19,756 nt of DNA from contig CATXEA010000040.1 of NCBI GenBank assembly GCA_958367245.1, forward strand, positions 1 through 19,756, given 5' to 3'. The position numbers and the translations under genes were made by a program. The stretch is from an uncultured Blautia sp. Lineage in GTDB: Bacteria > Bacillota > Clostridia > Lachnospirales > Lachnospiraceae. A model generated the notes under the pieces. That model saw nothing but the letters and a program-made list of their open reading frames with translations. It ran no database searches and had not been told where the DNA came from. Positions 6,146 through 13,992 of the stretch are shown here, piece after piece. Every line of letters starts with the position of its first letter. Within the stretch, counting starts at the first letter, position 1.

Positions 6146-7843
6146 TTATCTCCCAGATATCTCCTCTTTCTTCACCAGACATTCTTTTTTATAAAATGCG
6201 ATTCCATATCGGACTACCTTTCGGAATCCACTCCGCTCAATCTTCCTTGCATACTGATTTTCTTCAATCTGATTTATCGCATTTTGACATTCTGTCTCCA
6301 GCCTGTCTTCTGAAGAAGCAATTTTCGCCTCGATCACAACAGCTCGGCGATTCCGACGGTCTTTAATCACAATGTCCGATCTCCCAAGCCCGTTTTCATA
6401 ATTGGATTCCACAATATACCCGGCACTGGTAACCAGACCGGTTACAAAAGCATGATAAAAACTTTCTGCATAATCGTGATAACTGATAGTATCAAATAAC
6501 AAGTCAGACAGCAGCTCCGTCAATTTCTTTGTATCTCCACTCCACAAAGCCTCAAAAAATTCTCGCCTGTCACTTCCAGCAGCTTTCTTATTGAACCATT
6601 CTACAACACTTTTGCAAAAAATATCCATGACTTCAGTATTGGGAATCCGCAGAGCTATCTGCTTTCCTTCCGGTTTATCTCCCTCTTCCATATCTTCTGG
6701 TTTTACTTTTGTCAGATAACCGGTCATATAAAGCAGACTCCACAGATTTGCTTCTGACGATGTGAGAAAATTATACGTCAGATTCTCACTAATTTCTTCT
6801 TTTATATAGCCTCCACTCAAAAGAGTTTCAAATTTTTCAGTCACGTCAAAATCTGTTTGATCAAGAAACAGCTTAATCACTGCATTATCACTGGTATGCT
6901 CCCAGAAATTTTCCGGGTTTACGATTCCCTGTATCACTGCTTTATTCACGTAATTCAGCACATCCCACGGACAATAAATATCCATATCTCCAAAATGATA
7001 GCCGTCGTACCACCGCTGCACCAGTTCAAATTTATCTTCCAGTTCCGCATCCTTCAGAAGTTGTCTCACTTCCTCATGGGTAAATCCGAAATATTCATCG
7101 TATCGACTGTCTGAAATAGTATCTGTAGTAAGGTTATTCAATCCTGTAAAAATACTTTCCTTCGTGATTCTCAGGCATCCCGTTATCACTGCAAATTCAA
7201 GAAAAACATTATCTTTCAGCACAGTACTCAGAATCCCTCTTATCGCATCAAGCATCTGTTCGTAATATCCGTTAGTATTTGCTTTGGCAACCGGCACATC
7301 GTATTCGTCCAGAAGAAGAATTACCGGTTTTCCATAATGAAGCTTCAGCATATGTGTGAGCTTGAATAAACTGTTCGTCACTTCTGCCGGATCTGCTTTC
7401 TTTGCGGCTATCCTGTAAAACATATCCTTATCAAATTCATTAAGTTTTTCACTGTCCTTAAGATAATAATGACTTTTATACAGTTCTGCTATTACAGCTT
7501 CCAGTTTACCATATGCCGTCTCAAATTCCAGCCCATCAATATCCTTAAAAGAAAAGTAGATTACCGGATACTTATTCATCCATTTTTCGCATAATTCCTG
7601 ATTTTTGCTTATCTTTAATCCTTCAAACAGTTCTCTGCTGTCCTTTCGGATATCAAAGAACTGTGCCAACATACTCATTCCCAGCGTTTTCCCGAAACGG
7701 CGTGGACGGGTAAACAATGTCACCTTCGTGCCTGTAGTACACAGAATTTCTTCAATCAGTCCTGTTTTATCTATATAATAACAGTTTCTCCGTCTTATCT
7801 CTTCAAAATCGGAAATTCCTACCGGAACATCAATTTTATTCAC
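6146..7843 (-). CDS. AAA-ATPase-like / PD-(D/E)XK nuclease family protein, copy B (565 aa)
   Basis: A tandem paralog of the gene at 4279-5967 with the same layout: RPRRFGKT (46-53), Walker B VILLLDEYD (about 174-182), VITGCLRITKESIFTG, and a C-terminal GRSDIVI...IEAK nuclease core. The proteins are similar throughout, except for a clearly diverged stretch at about residues 117-170 and different last residues (KEEISGR here, SVNE in copy A). The final part of the nuclease domain is identical. It starts with GTG at 7843, preceded by AGAGAGG about 3 nt upstream, and overlaps the 94-codon remnant upstream by 8 bp. No clear own -35 is present. Function is unknown; a role in DNA metabolism or defence is only inference. 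Confidence 0.87.
   Translation of the reverse strand: MNKIDVPVGISDFEEIRRRNCYYIDKTGLIEEILCTTGTKVTLFTRPRRFGKTLGMSMLAQFFDIRKDSRELFEGLKISKNQELCEKWMNKYPVIYFSFKDIDGLEFETAYGKLEAVIAELYKSHYYLKDSEKLNEFDKDMFYRIAAKKADPAEVTNSLFKLTHMLKLHYGKPVILLLDEYDVPVAKANTNGYYEQMLDAIRGILSTVLKDNVFLEFAVITGCLRITKESIFTGLNNLTTDTISDSRYDEYFGFTHEEVRQLLKDAELEDKFELVQRWYDGYHFGDMDIYCPWDVLNYVNKAVIQGIVNPENFWEHTSDNAVIKLFLDQTDFDVTEKFETLLSGGYIKEEISENLTYNFLTSSEANLWSLLYMTGYLTKVKPEDMEEGDKPEGKQIALRIPNTEVMDIFCKSVVEWFNKKAAGSDRREFFEALWSGDTKKLTELLSDLLFDTISYHDYAESFYHAFVTGLVTSAGYIVESNYENGLGRSDIVIKDRRNRRAVVIEAKIASSEDRLETECQNAINQIEENQYARKIERSGFRKVVRYGIAFYKKECLVKKEEISGR
6175..6343 (-). repeat. Near-identical 169-bp tract shared with copy A (4299-4467)
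   Basis: Partner of the tract at 4299-4467 with a single base difference (CCATATC here, CCATACC there). Identity drops sharply at both ends, at the last shared codons before the stop and at the AGC after CAAC. Confidence 0.85.
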
Positions 7844-8120
7844 AATCCTCTCTCCCTTCCCTATTAGTTTTACCTCTCTTCATATTATCACTGTGAGATT
7901 GCTTTTCACAGTCTGCTTCCAAATCTTCCAGCTTCCTTGAATACTTGACCTCAAATACATCCAGACGGTCTCCTGCGTAGTCCTGCACTATAATGTTGCT
8001 TTCTCTGCATCTCCATTCCAGTTCGGTTTCTTCTATTCTCATGTTAGCATTTTGTCCATATAATAGCAAGTTCTTCCCATATACTTCCCCCAAATTTCTT
8101 TCGACAAAGCCTTTATTCAT
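7836..8120 (-). pseudogene. Remnant with a PD-(D/E)XK-like segment (94 codons)
   Basis: The reading frame encodes RLDVFEVKYSRKLEDLEADC, which parallels the IEAKIASSEDRLETECQNA core of the two neighbouring nuclease paralogs: a Glu-x-Lys followed by an acidic LE-x-x-C helix. Upstream of this there is only a short stretch and no ATPase domain. No ribosome binding site precedes the ATG at 8120, and the frame begins just past the ribokinase terminator. Its last 23 codons run over the upstream region of copy B. I read it as the 3' relic of a third, more distant nuclease gene. An intact small gene coupled to copy B cannot be excluded. Confidence 0.4.
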
Positions 8121-8146
8121 GCACTTTTCCGAAGCCCGCTTGCCGT

Positions 8147-8185
8147 TAAAAAAAGAGCAAAACCTCTGTACGATTCTGCTCTTTC
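8147..8185 (-). terminator. Rho-independent terminator of the glgX-propeller-ribokinase unit
   Basis: On the minus strand AAAGAGCA and TGCTCTTT form an 8-bp stem around a 17-nt loop, running into TTTTTTT. It is 48 bp beyond the ribokinase stop codon. Confidence 0.8.
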
Positions 8186-8232
8186 CAGTCTCACATGCGT
8201 TCGACTTGAACTTATATTTCGAAATATCTCAC

Positions 8233-9117
8233 TCACAATTCGAAAGCCTGCACTTCTTCCCGCAGCGGAATGGATGCCGTCGCCCCCTGTCTTGAAACAG
8301 CAATTGCAGACGCTTTCGCCGCAAGCTTAAGCCCCTCTTCCACCGGCATATTTTCCAGAATGGACGCAATAAAATACCCGGTAAAGGTATCTCCTGCAGC
8401 CGTGGTGTCGATTGCCTTTACTTTGTAGATTCCCTGACGATAAGCCTTATTTTCATCCTGATAGACAGCTCCCTCACTTCCCAGAGTCAAAACAATCTTT
8501 GCCTTCGGGTAAATGCTCCTGACTTTAGCAAGAATTGCTTCCGGCTCCTTCTCTCCTGTAATCTGATATCCCTCAATCTCATTTACAAGGAACAAACTCA
8601 CTTTCGACAGATCGCATCTGTCAAGCGCTTTATCGTAAGGGGATGGATTCAGAATAATCATCATCCCTTTTTCACAGGCTTTGTCTATAATGTAATCCAA
8701 TTCGTTTATTTCGTTCTGTAGAAGAATTATGTCTCCCTTCTCAAAAAACGCAAGCACCTCATCTACAAACTCTCTGGTAATACTGCGGTTCGCGCCTCCA
8801 AAAAGCAAAATACAATTCTGAGCATCCTTGTCTACCTGAATCACCGTATGTCCGCAGGGCCCCTCAATTTTTCGCACAAATCTGGTGTCTACACCATTCT
8901 CTCTGCATGTTTCCAGAAGAATCTCTCCTCCTTCTCCGACCATTCCGGCATGGTAAACCGTAATTCCTGCCTTTGCAAGTGCAATAGACTGATTCAGTCC
9001 CTTCCCTCCGCAAAATATTGTCCTGTCTGATGAGGACAGCGTCTCTCCGGGAATCAAAATATGCTCTACCTGATACACATAATCAAGATTTAACGAGCCA
9101 AAGTTTAATATTTTCAT
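8233..9117 (-). CDS. rbsK: Ribokinase / PfkB-family sugar kinase (294 aa)
   Basis: A PfkB-family kinase, most like ribokinase, which phosphorylates D-ribose at O5 with ATP. It is close to the usual length of about 300 aa. Signatures: N-terminal GSLNLDYVY (7-15), the sugar-binding glycine pair GGKGLNQ (37-43), NEIE (179-182) before the nucleotide site, and the C-terminal signature DTTAAGDTFTGYF (237-249) with catalytic Asp243 and the anion-hole glycine. The start has AAAGGGG 5 nt upstream. It lies 51 bp after the beta-propeller gene with no terminator between, so it is probably co-transcribed, though a TATAAT -10 (9138-9143) with a weak -35 could add an internal promoter. No ribose transporter is adjacent, so another sugar substrate is possible. 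Confidence 0.88.
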   Translation of the reverse strand: MKILNFGSLNLDYVYQVEHILIPGETLSSSDRTIFCGGKGLNQSIALAKAGITVYHAGMVGEGGEILLETCRENGVDTRFVRKIEGPCGHTVIQVDKDAQNCILLFGGANRSITREFVDEVLAFFEKGDIILLQNEINELDYIIDKACEKGMMIILNPSPYDKALDRCDLSKVSLFLVNEIEGYQITGEKEPEAILAKVRSIYPKAKIVLTLGSEGAVYQDENKAYRQGIYKVKAIDTTAAGDTFTGYFIASILENMPVEEGLKLAAKASAIAVSRQGATASIPLREEVQAFEL

Positions 9118-9168
9118 AAGCGCCCCTTTTACATATCATTATAAACAGTTACAATTTCAAAAACTTAT

Positions 9169-10953
9169 TTATTCCAGCTTAATCCCTTTGATCCTGCTGC
9201 CTCTCGTTCCCACAACCAGCATATTATCATAAACAGCAGGGGATGCTTCAATATTGCTGTCATCCAGCGTAATTTTGTTTAATTCCTGACCTGTTTTGCC
9301 ATCAAGAAGGTACATGTGTCCGATGCTGTTTGCATAGATTACACGGCCGCTTCCATCTGCATTGTAAACACAGACAGGAGAAGACCACGCGTAAGCGGAC
9401 TTATGCTCCCATTCTACAGCCCCTGTTTTTTTATTCAGGCAGGCAAGAACCCCGTCTCCATAAGAATCTCCTGTTTTGGATACAGTAACATAAACATAAT
9501 CAGCCAGTCCATTCTTACCTAACGCTATCGTAGACTGCACACCGCCGGAAACTCCCTCGTCACTATAGCACTCATAATCCTTCTGCCAGACAATCTCACC
9601 TGTTTCTGCGTCAATCTTCCAGACAGGAACCGTAGCAGAAGAAGAACTTCTCCAGCCCAGCCTGAATGAAGTGCTGACATAGAGGTACAGCCGTCCATTT
9701 TCTATACTTAACACAGGCGTTGAGTTAGAGTCATCCAGGATATCCTGCACCCATACAAGCTGCAGAGTGTTTAGATCGATACACATCAGATTTCCGCCAT
9801 TGTCTGCAATAAAAAGATATCCTTTATAAACAGCAGCGCTGTCTTCCATCCCTACCCAGAAAGAACTTACACTTGATCTGGTACCGTAATAGTGCCACTT
9901 TACCACAGGATCAGGGTTGATGGATAATGTTCCCGCTTCAGGACTATAGCTGGTATTTAATTTAATCAGATAGAGAATCCCGTTCTCTCCCGGATAAATA
10001 AGCGTATCTGTCTCCGCGTCTACCAAAGCGGAAGAATCAAAATAACTCAAAGCTCCCCGAAGAGAATAAGAATCATTCGCTCCAAATTCATACATTACAC
10101 TGCAATCCAGAAGATTCACTACAAATACATGAGCAGTTCCATTGTAGCTGTCATATCCTGCACCTACATACAGAATCGGATACCCTCTCGGGTCAAGAGC
10201 TCCTGCGCCCTTAAAAGTAAACCCAAGTTCCAGAACATCACGGGTAGCTTTACCAGTCTTCAAATCAAGAAAGTAGACGTTACCATCCATGCAGGCATAA
10301 ATGACCTCTACCAGATTTTCATCTTCCTTTGCCCAGTCATACATATTCATCTTAGACTTAGACTCCTGAGGCCACTTCACGAGCAGCGGCTGTCCTGTCC
10401 ATCCGCTTCCGCTCCAGTAGGCGCCCTCATAGGAAAGAGAGCCTGTCTCTGCAGACCAGACGGGCGTCAGCACATTCTTAGACATTTCCGCAGTTCCGTA
10501 AGTCGGGTCATCGCGAAAATTATTTCCGCGGAAAGAAATTACTCCCTCCAACGCACTGTATTCACTGCCTTTTTCAAAAGACATCTGCTGTAGCGGCTTA
10601 TATGTCTTCTCATCTGTGAGCTCTGTATCATTTACGCTGATTCCTGTCTGTGCAATCAACTTCGACGGCTCCGTATCTGCAGTACAGTGGGGTTCAAAAA
10701 TAATACTTTCTTCCGGTTCTTCCATTTCCACCAGATCAACCTGCCCCGAAGTTTCTTTTTCTTTATCCAGTCTGCCAAATCCCACAGATGCTCCTCCGAG
10801 AAGTATCCCCAGAAAGAAAACACCGAAAAGCCCTCCTGCAATCAGCAGATTATTGTGTTTTTTATTTTTGTTCTTCTGTTCCCATTCACCAAACGATATC
10901 TTTTGAGACTGCCGGTATGGTCTGGCGGATTTTCGTACTTCCTTCTTCTCCAT
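9169..10953 (-). CDS. Membrane-anchored PQQ-like beta-propeller protein (594 aa)
   Basis: A basic N-terminus of about 35 residues leads into one hydrophobic segment (about 36-58, LLIAGGLFGVFFLGILLGGA), then a long extracytoplasmic domain. No lipobox or sortase signal is seen, so it should be a single-pass protein facing outwards. The domain has repeated PQQ-propeller blades: GNVYFLDLKTGKA, GNLMCIDLNTLQLVW, WKIDAETGEIVWQK, LACLNKKTGAVEWEHK and MYLLDGKTGQEL. Such propellers often serve as scaffolds or ligand binders; binding of PQQ itself is not implied. The function is unknown. Its position between glgX and a sugar kinase hints at a carbohydrate link. The in-frame ATG at 10953 lies in the second copy of a 19-bp tandem repeat, and GAAGGAAG in the first copy serves as ribosome binding site. 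Confidence 0.85.
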   Translation of the reverse strand: MEKKEVRKSARPYRQSQKISFGEWEQKNKNKKHNNLLIAGGLFGVFFLGILLGGASVGFGRLDKEKETSGQVDLVEMEEPEESIIFEPHCTADTEPSKLIAQTGISVNDTELTDEKTYKPLQQMSFEKGSEYSALEGVISFRGNNFRDDPTYGTAEMSKNVLTPVWSAETGSLSYEGAYWSGSGWTGQPLLVKWPQESKSKMNMYDWAKEDENLVEVIYACMDGNVYFLDLKTGKATRDVLELGFTFKGAGALDPRGYPILYVGAGYDSYNGTAHVFVVNLLDCSVMYEFGANDSYSLRGALSYFDSSALVDAETDTLIYPGENGILYLIKLNTSYSPEAGTLSINPDPVVKWHYYGTRSSVSSFWVGMEDSAAVYKGYLFIADNGGNLMCIDLNTLQLVWVQDILDDSNSTPVLSIENGRLYLYVSTSFRLGWRSSSSATVPVWKIDAETGEIVWQKDYECYSDEGVSGGVQSTIALGKNGLADYVYVTVSKTGDSYGDGVLACLNKKTGAVEWEHKSAYAWSSPVCVYNADGSGRVIYANSIGHMYLLDGKTGQELNKITLDDSNIEASPAVYDNMLVVGTRGSRIKGIKLE

Positions 10954-10974
10954 TAACTTCCTTCTTCTCCATTA
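10937..10974 (-). repeat. Perfect 19-bp tandem duplication across the glgX stop / propeller start
   Basis: The minus-strand unit TAATGGAGAAGAAGGAAGT occurs twice in direct succession (10956-10974, then 10937-10955) without a mismatch. The first TAA is the glgX stop codon, overlapping an ATG as TAATG. Because 19 is not a multiple of three, that first ATG reads a different frame (28 codons, ending in TGA) and the second ATG opens the propeller gene. Confidence 0.95.
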
Positions 10975-13104
10975 CATTCTTCTTCCTGTAAATACTGCCA
11001 CAGATCTGGGACGCATCACAAAACTTCCGTCAATCCGCGGTTCTTCTCCTTCCTGATAAAAATATCTTCCGTTTCCGTCTCCATAGGTATTGACGCTGAG
11101 ATACCAGAACTCTCTGTTTTTCAGGGTTGGAAGAGTAATTTTCACATCCTCCCAATACGTGTTTACTGCAATATAAACCAGATCGTCCCGTCCCTTTTCC
11201 CTGTCATATCCTGCAAAACTGGTTGCAAAGGTTTTTGCATCACGGTCTATCGTCAGCTTCGACGCATCTGTAGAATGGGCATGAATCGGCTCCATACCAC
11301 ACACGGCATCCGGAAGCTTTTTGCGAATAATAGGATGTTTTTGTCGATAATGAATCATAAATTTAAAAAATTCAAACAGTTCTCTGTTTTTCTCCAGACA
11401 ACTCCAATCCAGCCATGAAATTTCATTATCCTGACAATAACCATTATTATTTCCGTACTGCGTGTTCCCAAATTCATCTCCTGCCAGAAACATTGGTGTT
11501 CCTCTGCTGCACATCAGCACTGCACACGCATTACGAATCATCCGGTAGCGAAGCTTCAAAACCTCCGGATCGCTGGTTTCTCCTTCTGCCCCACAGTTCC
11601 AGCTTCTGTTATCATTTGCTCCGTCTGTATTATTCCATCCGTTCCTCTCATTATGTTTCTCATTATAAGAATACAGATCATACATTGTAAAACCATCGTG
11701 ACAGGTCAGGAAATTCACACAGGAATTATATCCTGCATAACTACCTTTTCCGTCCTGCCCCAGACCACAGTACATATCTCCGGAACCGGCAATACTCCAT
11801 GCCGCAGTCCACGCTTCCCAGCAGTCGCCTTTTAAATATCCGCGCAGGGAATCCCTGTATCTTCCGTTCCATTCCGCCCATCGCTTACTTGCAGGAAAAC
11901 TTCCAACCTGATACATTCCTCCGGCATCCCACGCCTCTGCAATAAGCTTTACATGACTGAGTATCGGGTCATATGCCAGCATCTCCAGAAGAGGCGGTCT
12001 GTTCATTGGAGAACCATCCTCATTTCGTCCAAGAATACTGGCAAGGTCAAAGCGGAATCCATCTACACGGTAGCTGACTGTCCAGTAACGGAGACATTCC
12101 AGTATCATCTGACGCACGATTGGATGATTACAGTTTAAAGTGTTTCCGCACCCGCTGAAATTGTAATAATTTCCATCCGGAGTCAGCATATAATAAATCT
12201 TGTTATCAATTCCCTTAAAGGAAAAAACAGGTCCCTGCTCATTTCCTTCTGCCGTGTGATTAAATACAACATCCAGAATAACTTCAATTCCATTGGCATG
12301 GAGATCACGAATCAGCTCTTTCAGCTCCGTTCCCTCCTGATTATATTCATCAGAAGCAGCATATCCCGTATTGGGTGAGAAAAAGCTGACTGTATTATAT
12401 CCCCAGTAATCCAGCAGTTTCTTTCCATCAACTTCTCTGGCATTCATATTTTCATCAAATTCAAAAATCGGCATAAGCTCTACTGCATTAATTCCCAGTT
12501 CCTTTAAATACGGAATTTTCTCTCTTAAACCGGAAAAAGTTCCTCTGTTTTTTACTCCTGAAGATGGATGAATAGTAAATCCTCTTACATGAAGTTCGTA
12601 AATTATCAGATCGCTCATCTCTCTTGTAGACTGAGGCATATCGCCCCAGTCAAAAACGTCCTGCACCACCCGGGCACGGTATGTTCCCGTCTGCTTCTCT
12701 CCCCATACTCTCTGACCTGCAACAGCCTTCGCATAAGGATCCAGCAGAATATTATTTTTGTCAAAAAGCCATCCTGCTTCCGGATCGTATCTTCCGTCAA
12801 TTCTGTATGCATATTCAAATTCCTTGATGTTCAGTCCGAATACGATCATGGAATATACATCCCCGATTCTGTATGCCTCCGGAAAAGGCAGTACAGCAAA
12901 GGGTTCTTCCGCTCCCCTCTCGAAAAGAAGCAGCTCGCAGCTTTTTCCATGTCTGGTATGAATTGTAAAATTTACACCGCTTTGCAAAGCTGTCGCTCCA
13001 TTTACCTCAAACATTCCCGGACTTACAGGATATCCGTTAATTTCCGCCTTCGGGTGAACTTCCAGCGGATATTCCGAAATATATTTCTGATTGTATATCT
13101 TCAA
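10972..13104 (-). CDS. glgX: Glycogen debranching enzyme / isoamylase-type GH13 (710 aa)
   Basis: A GH13_11-type enzyme that hydrolyses alpha-1,6 branch points of glycogen or limit dextrins in the cytoplasm; no signal peptide is present. An N-terminal CBM48-like beta-sandwich covers about residues 20-150, and the catalytic barrel begins near IIYELHVRGFT (167-177). The four GH13 regions are visible: DVVFNHT (278-284), DGFRFDLAS with nucleophile Asp353, IAEAWD with acid/base Glu390, and FLTCHDGFT with transition-state Asp470. The length of about 700 aa is normal for GlgX/TreX. The start is TTG at 13104, with AGGAGG 9 nt upstream. A good promoter lies at 13143-13171. The gene is the first of three in the unit, and its stop overlaps an ATG in the 19-bp repeat. 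Confidence 0.93.
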   Translation of the reverse strand: MKIYNQKYISEYPLEVHPKAEINGYPVSPGMFEVNGATALQSGVNFTIHTRHGKSCELLLFERGAEEPFAVLPFPEAYRIGDVYSMIVFGLNIKEFEYAYRIDGRYDPEAGWLFDKNNILLDPYAKAVAGQRVWGEKQTGTYRARVVQDVFDWGDMPQSTREMSDLIIYELHVRGFTIHPSSGVKNRGTFSGLREKIPYLKELGINAVELMPIFEFDENMNAREVDGKKLLDYWGYNTVSFFSPNTGYAASDEYNQEGTELKELIRDLHANGIEVILDVVFNHTAEGNEQGPVFSFKGIDNKIYYMLTPDGNYYNFSGCGNTLNCNHPIVRQMILECLRYWTVSYRVDGFRFDLASILGRNEDGSPMNRPPLLEMLAYDPILSHVKLIAEAWDAGGMYQVGSFPASKRWAEWNGRYRDSLRGYLKGDCWEAWTAAWSIAGSGDMYCGLGQDGKGSYAGYNSCVNFLTCHDGFTMYDLYSYNEKHNERNGWNNTDGANDNRSWNCGAEGETSDPEVLKLRYRMIRNACAVLMCSRGTPMFLAGDEFGNTQYGNNNGYCQDNEISWLDWSCLEKNRELFEFFKFMIHYRQKHPIIRKKLPDAVCGMEPIHAHSTDASKLTIDRDAKTFATSFAGYDREKGRDDLVYIAVNTYWEDVKITLPTLKNREFWYLSVNTYGDGNGRYFYQEGEEPRIDGSFVMRPRSVAVFTGRRM

Positions 13105-13142
13105 GACTTCCGTCCTCCTGTTTTGCGTAAAATGATATCTTT

Positions 13143-13171
13143 ATTATAATATCCTTCTGCGAAAACATCAA
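13143..13171 (-). promoter_or_regulatory. Promoter of the glgX unit
   Basis: On the minus strand TTGATG (13166-13171) and a perfect TATAAT (13143-13148) are separated by 17 bp. It lies between the sortase stop and the TTG start of glgX. A small inverted repeat GAAACAG/CTGTTTC (13172-13178 and 13194-13200) adjoins the -35 box and spans the sortase stop codon. Confidence 0.75.
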
Positions 13172-13185
13172 GAAACAGCTTGCTT

Positions 13186-13992
13186 TCATCTTCCTGTTTC
13201 TGTCAGAATCTTTTTGCAGATTCCATGAACTGTCATCCGGACATTCTCTTCCAGATTGGAATTGCATGTAACCAGCGTTACCATTTTCTGCTGCCCATTT
13301 GGTAAGATTCCTGTTTCATACATGGAATTTTTTCTCAGAATTTCCAGTTGTTCCTCATACTCCTCACTCCCGGTTTCATATCCATATCCAAACGCCGAAC
13401 TCCCTTCCTGCGCCTGCTCTACAGAAAAAATTTCATAAACAAGTTGTCTTTCCGGCGTTGTAATGATAAATTCAGGACACTCCTCAAAGAATTCCCTGCT
13501 CTCATAACAGTTAAGATTGGCGAACATCATATGTCCCTCCATATTGTGTCCGTAAACAAGGCTGTGCGTATCACAGAAATCTCCGTTGTGTCCACATCCC
13601 AGAAAGATGCTTCCGAAAGGGCTCTTTGTCCCTTCAACAGAATGTGTAAGATAAAACTCATCATCTTTCCCCTGTACAATCGGATAGGAAATATTCGCTC
13701 CGGGGACTGTGATCCATCCCCGGATTTCAGGATTAATGTTTCTCAGTTCCTTCCACGAGATTCCAAAAGACTCCTCTATTACTTTTGGTTCTGTCTTCTC
13801 CTTTTCATCTGCCTTCGTCTCTTTTATTTCATCTGTCCCTGTATCAAGACATCTTTCACGGATGTCCTCGTACTTATTTCTCATCTGCCGGTTCTCCTGA
13901 TAGCTTCTCAGATAAAAACTTCCGCAGTACAGCATAAGCCCTGCTCCCGCCCCGATAAAACTGACAGCCAGACCTTTCCATATCCTTCTCAT
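13186..13992 (-). CDS. srtB: Class B sortase (268 aa)
   Basis: A membrane-bound transpeptidase that cuts a C-terminal sorting signal and links the protein to the cell wall. An N-terminal membrane anchor (about 7-27) is followed by a charged linker with many Lys/Glu (about 50-72), then the sortase barrel. Catalytic residues are clear: His149 in VYGHNM, Cys243 in TLVTCNS and Arg252 in NVRMTVHG. The long segment between His and Cys with helix-like acidic stretches, and the NPEIRGWITVPGANISYPIV opening, are class B traits. Its ATG overlaps the TGA of the surface protein gene (ATGA), with AAGGAAGG just upstream, so enzyme and presumed substrate are translationally coupled. Class B enzymes serve in haem uptake, pilus assembly or general anchoring; here the neighbour points to anchoring. 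Confidence 0.92.
   Translation of the reverse strand: MRRIWKGLAVSFIGAGAGLMLYCGSFYLRSYQENRQMRNKYEDIRERCLDTGTDEIKETKADEKEKTEPKVIEESFGISWKELRNINPEIRGWITVPGANISYPIVQGKDDEFYLTHSVEGTKSPFGSIFLGCGHNGDFCDTHSLVYGHNMEGHMMFANLNCYESREFFEECPEFIITTPERQLVYEIFSVEQAQEGSSAFGYGYETGSEEYEEQLEILRKNSMYETGILPNGQQKMVTLVTCNSNLEENVRMTVHGICKKILTETGR

Noticed and set aside
4279..7843. Reading the two large paralogs as an insertion sequence or transposase
   Set aside because: No terminal inverted repeats or target duplications are seen, and the proteins are ATPase/nuclease-type rather than DDE or serine/tyrosine recombinases.
13172..13200. GAAACAG/CTGTTTC hairpin as the sortase terminator
   Set aside because: Only 7 bp, a 15-nt loop, overlaps the stop codon and the glgX -35 region, and lacks a U-tract; mentioned only as a small inverted repeat.
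13037..13267. 76-codon minus-strand frame bridging sortase and glgX
   Set aside because: It crosses the glgX promoter and overlaps both real genes in another frame, with no start signal.
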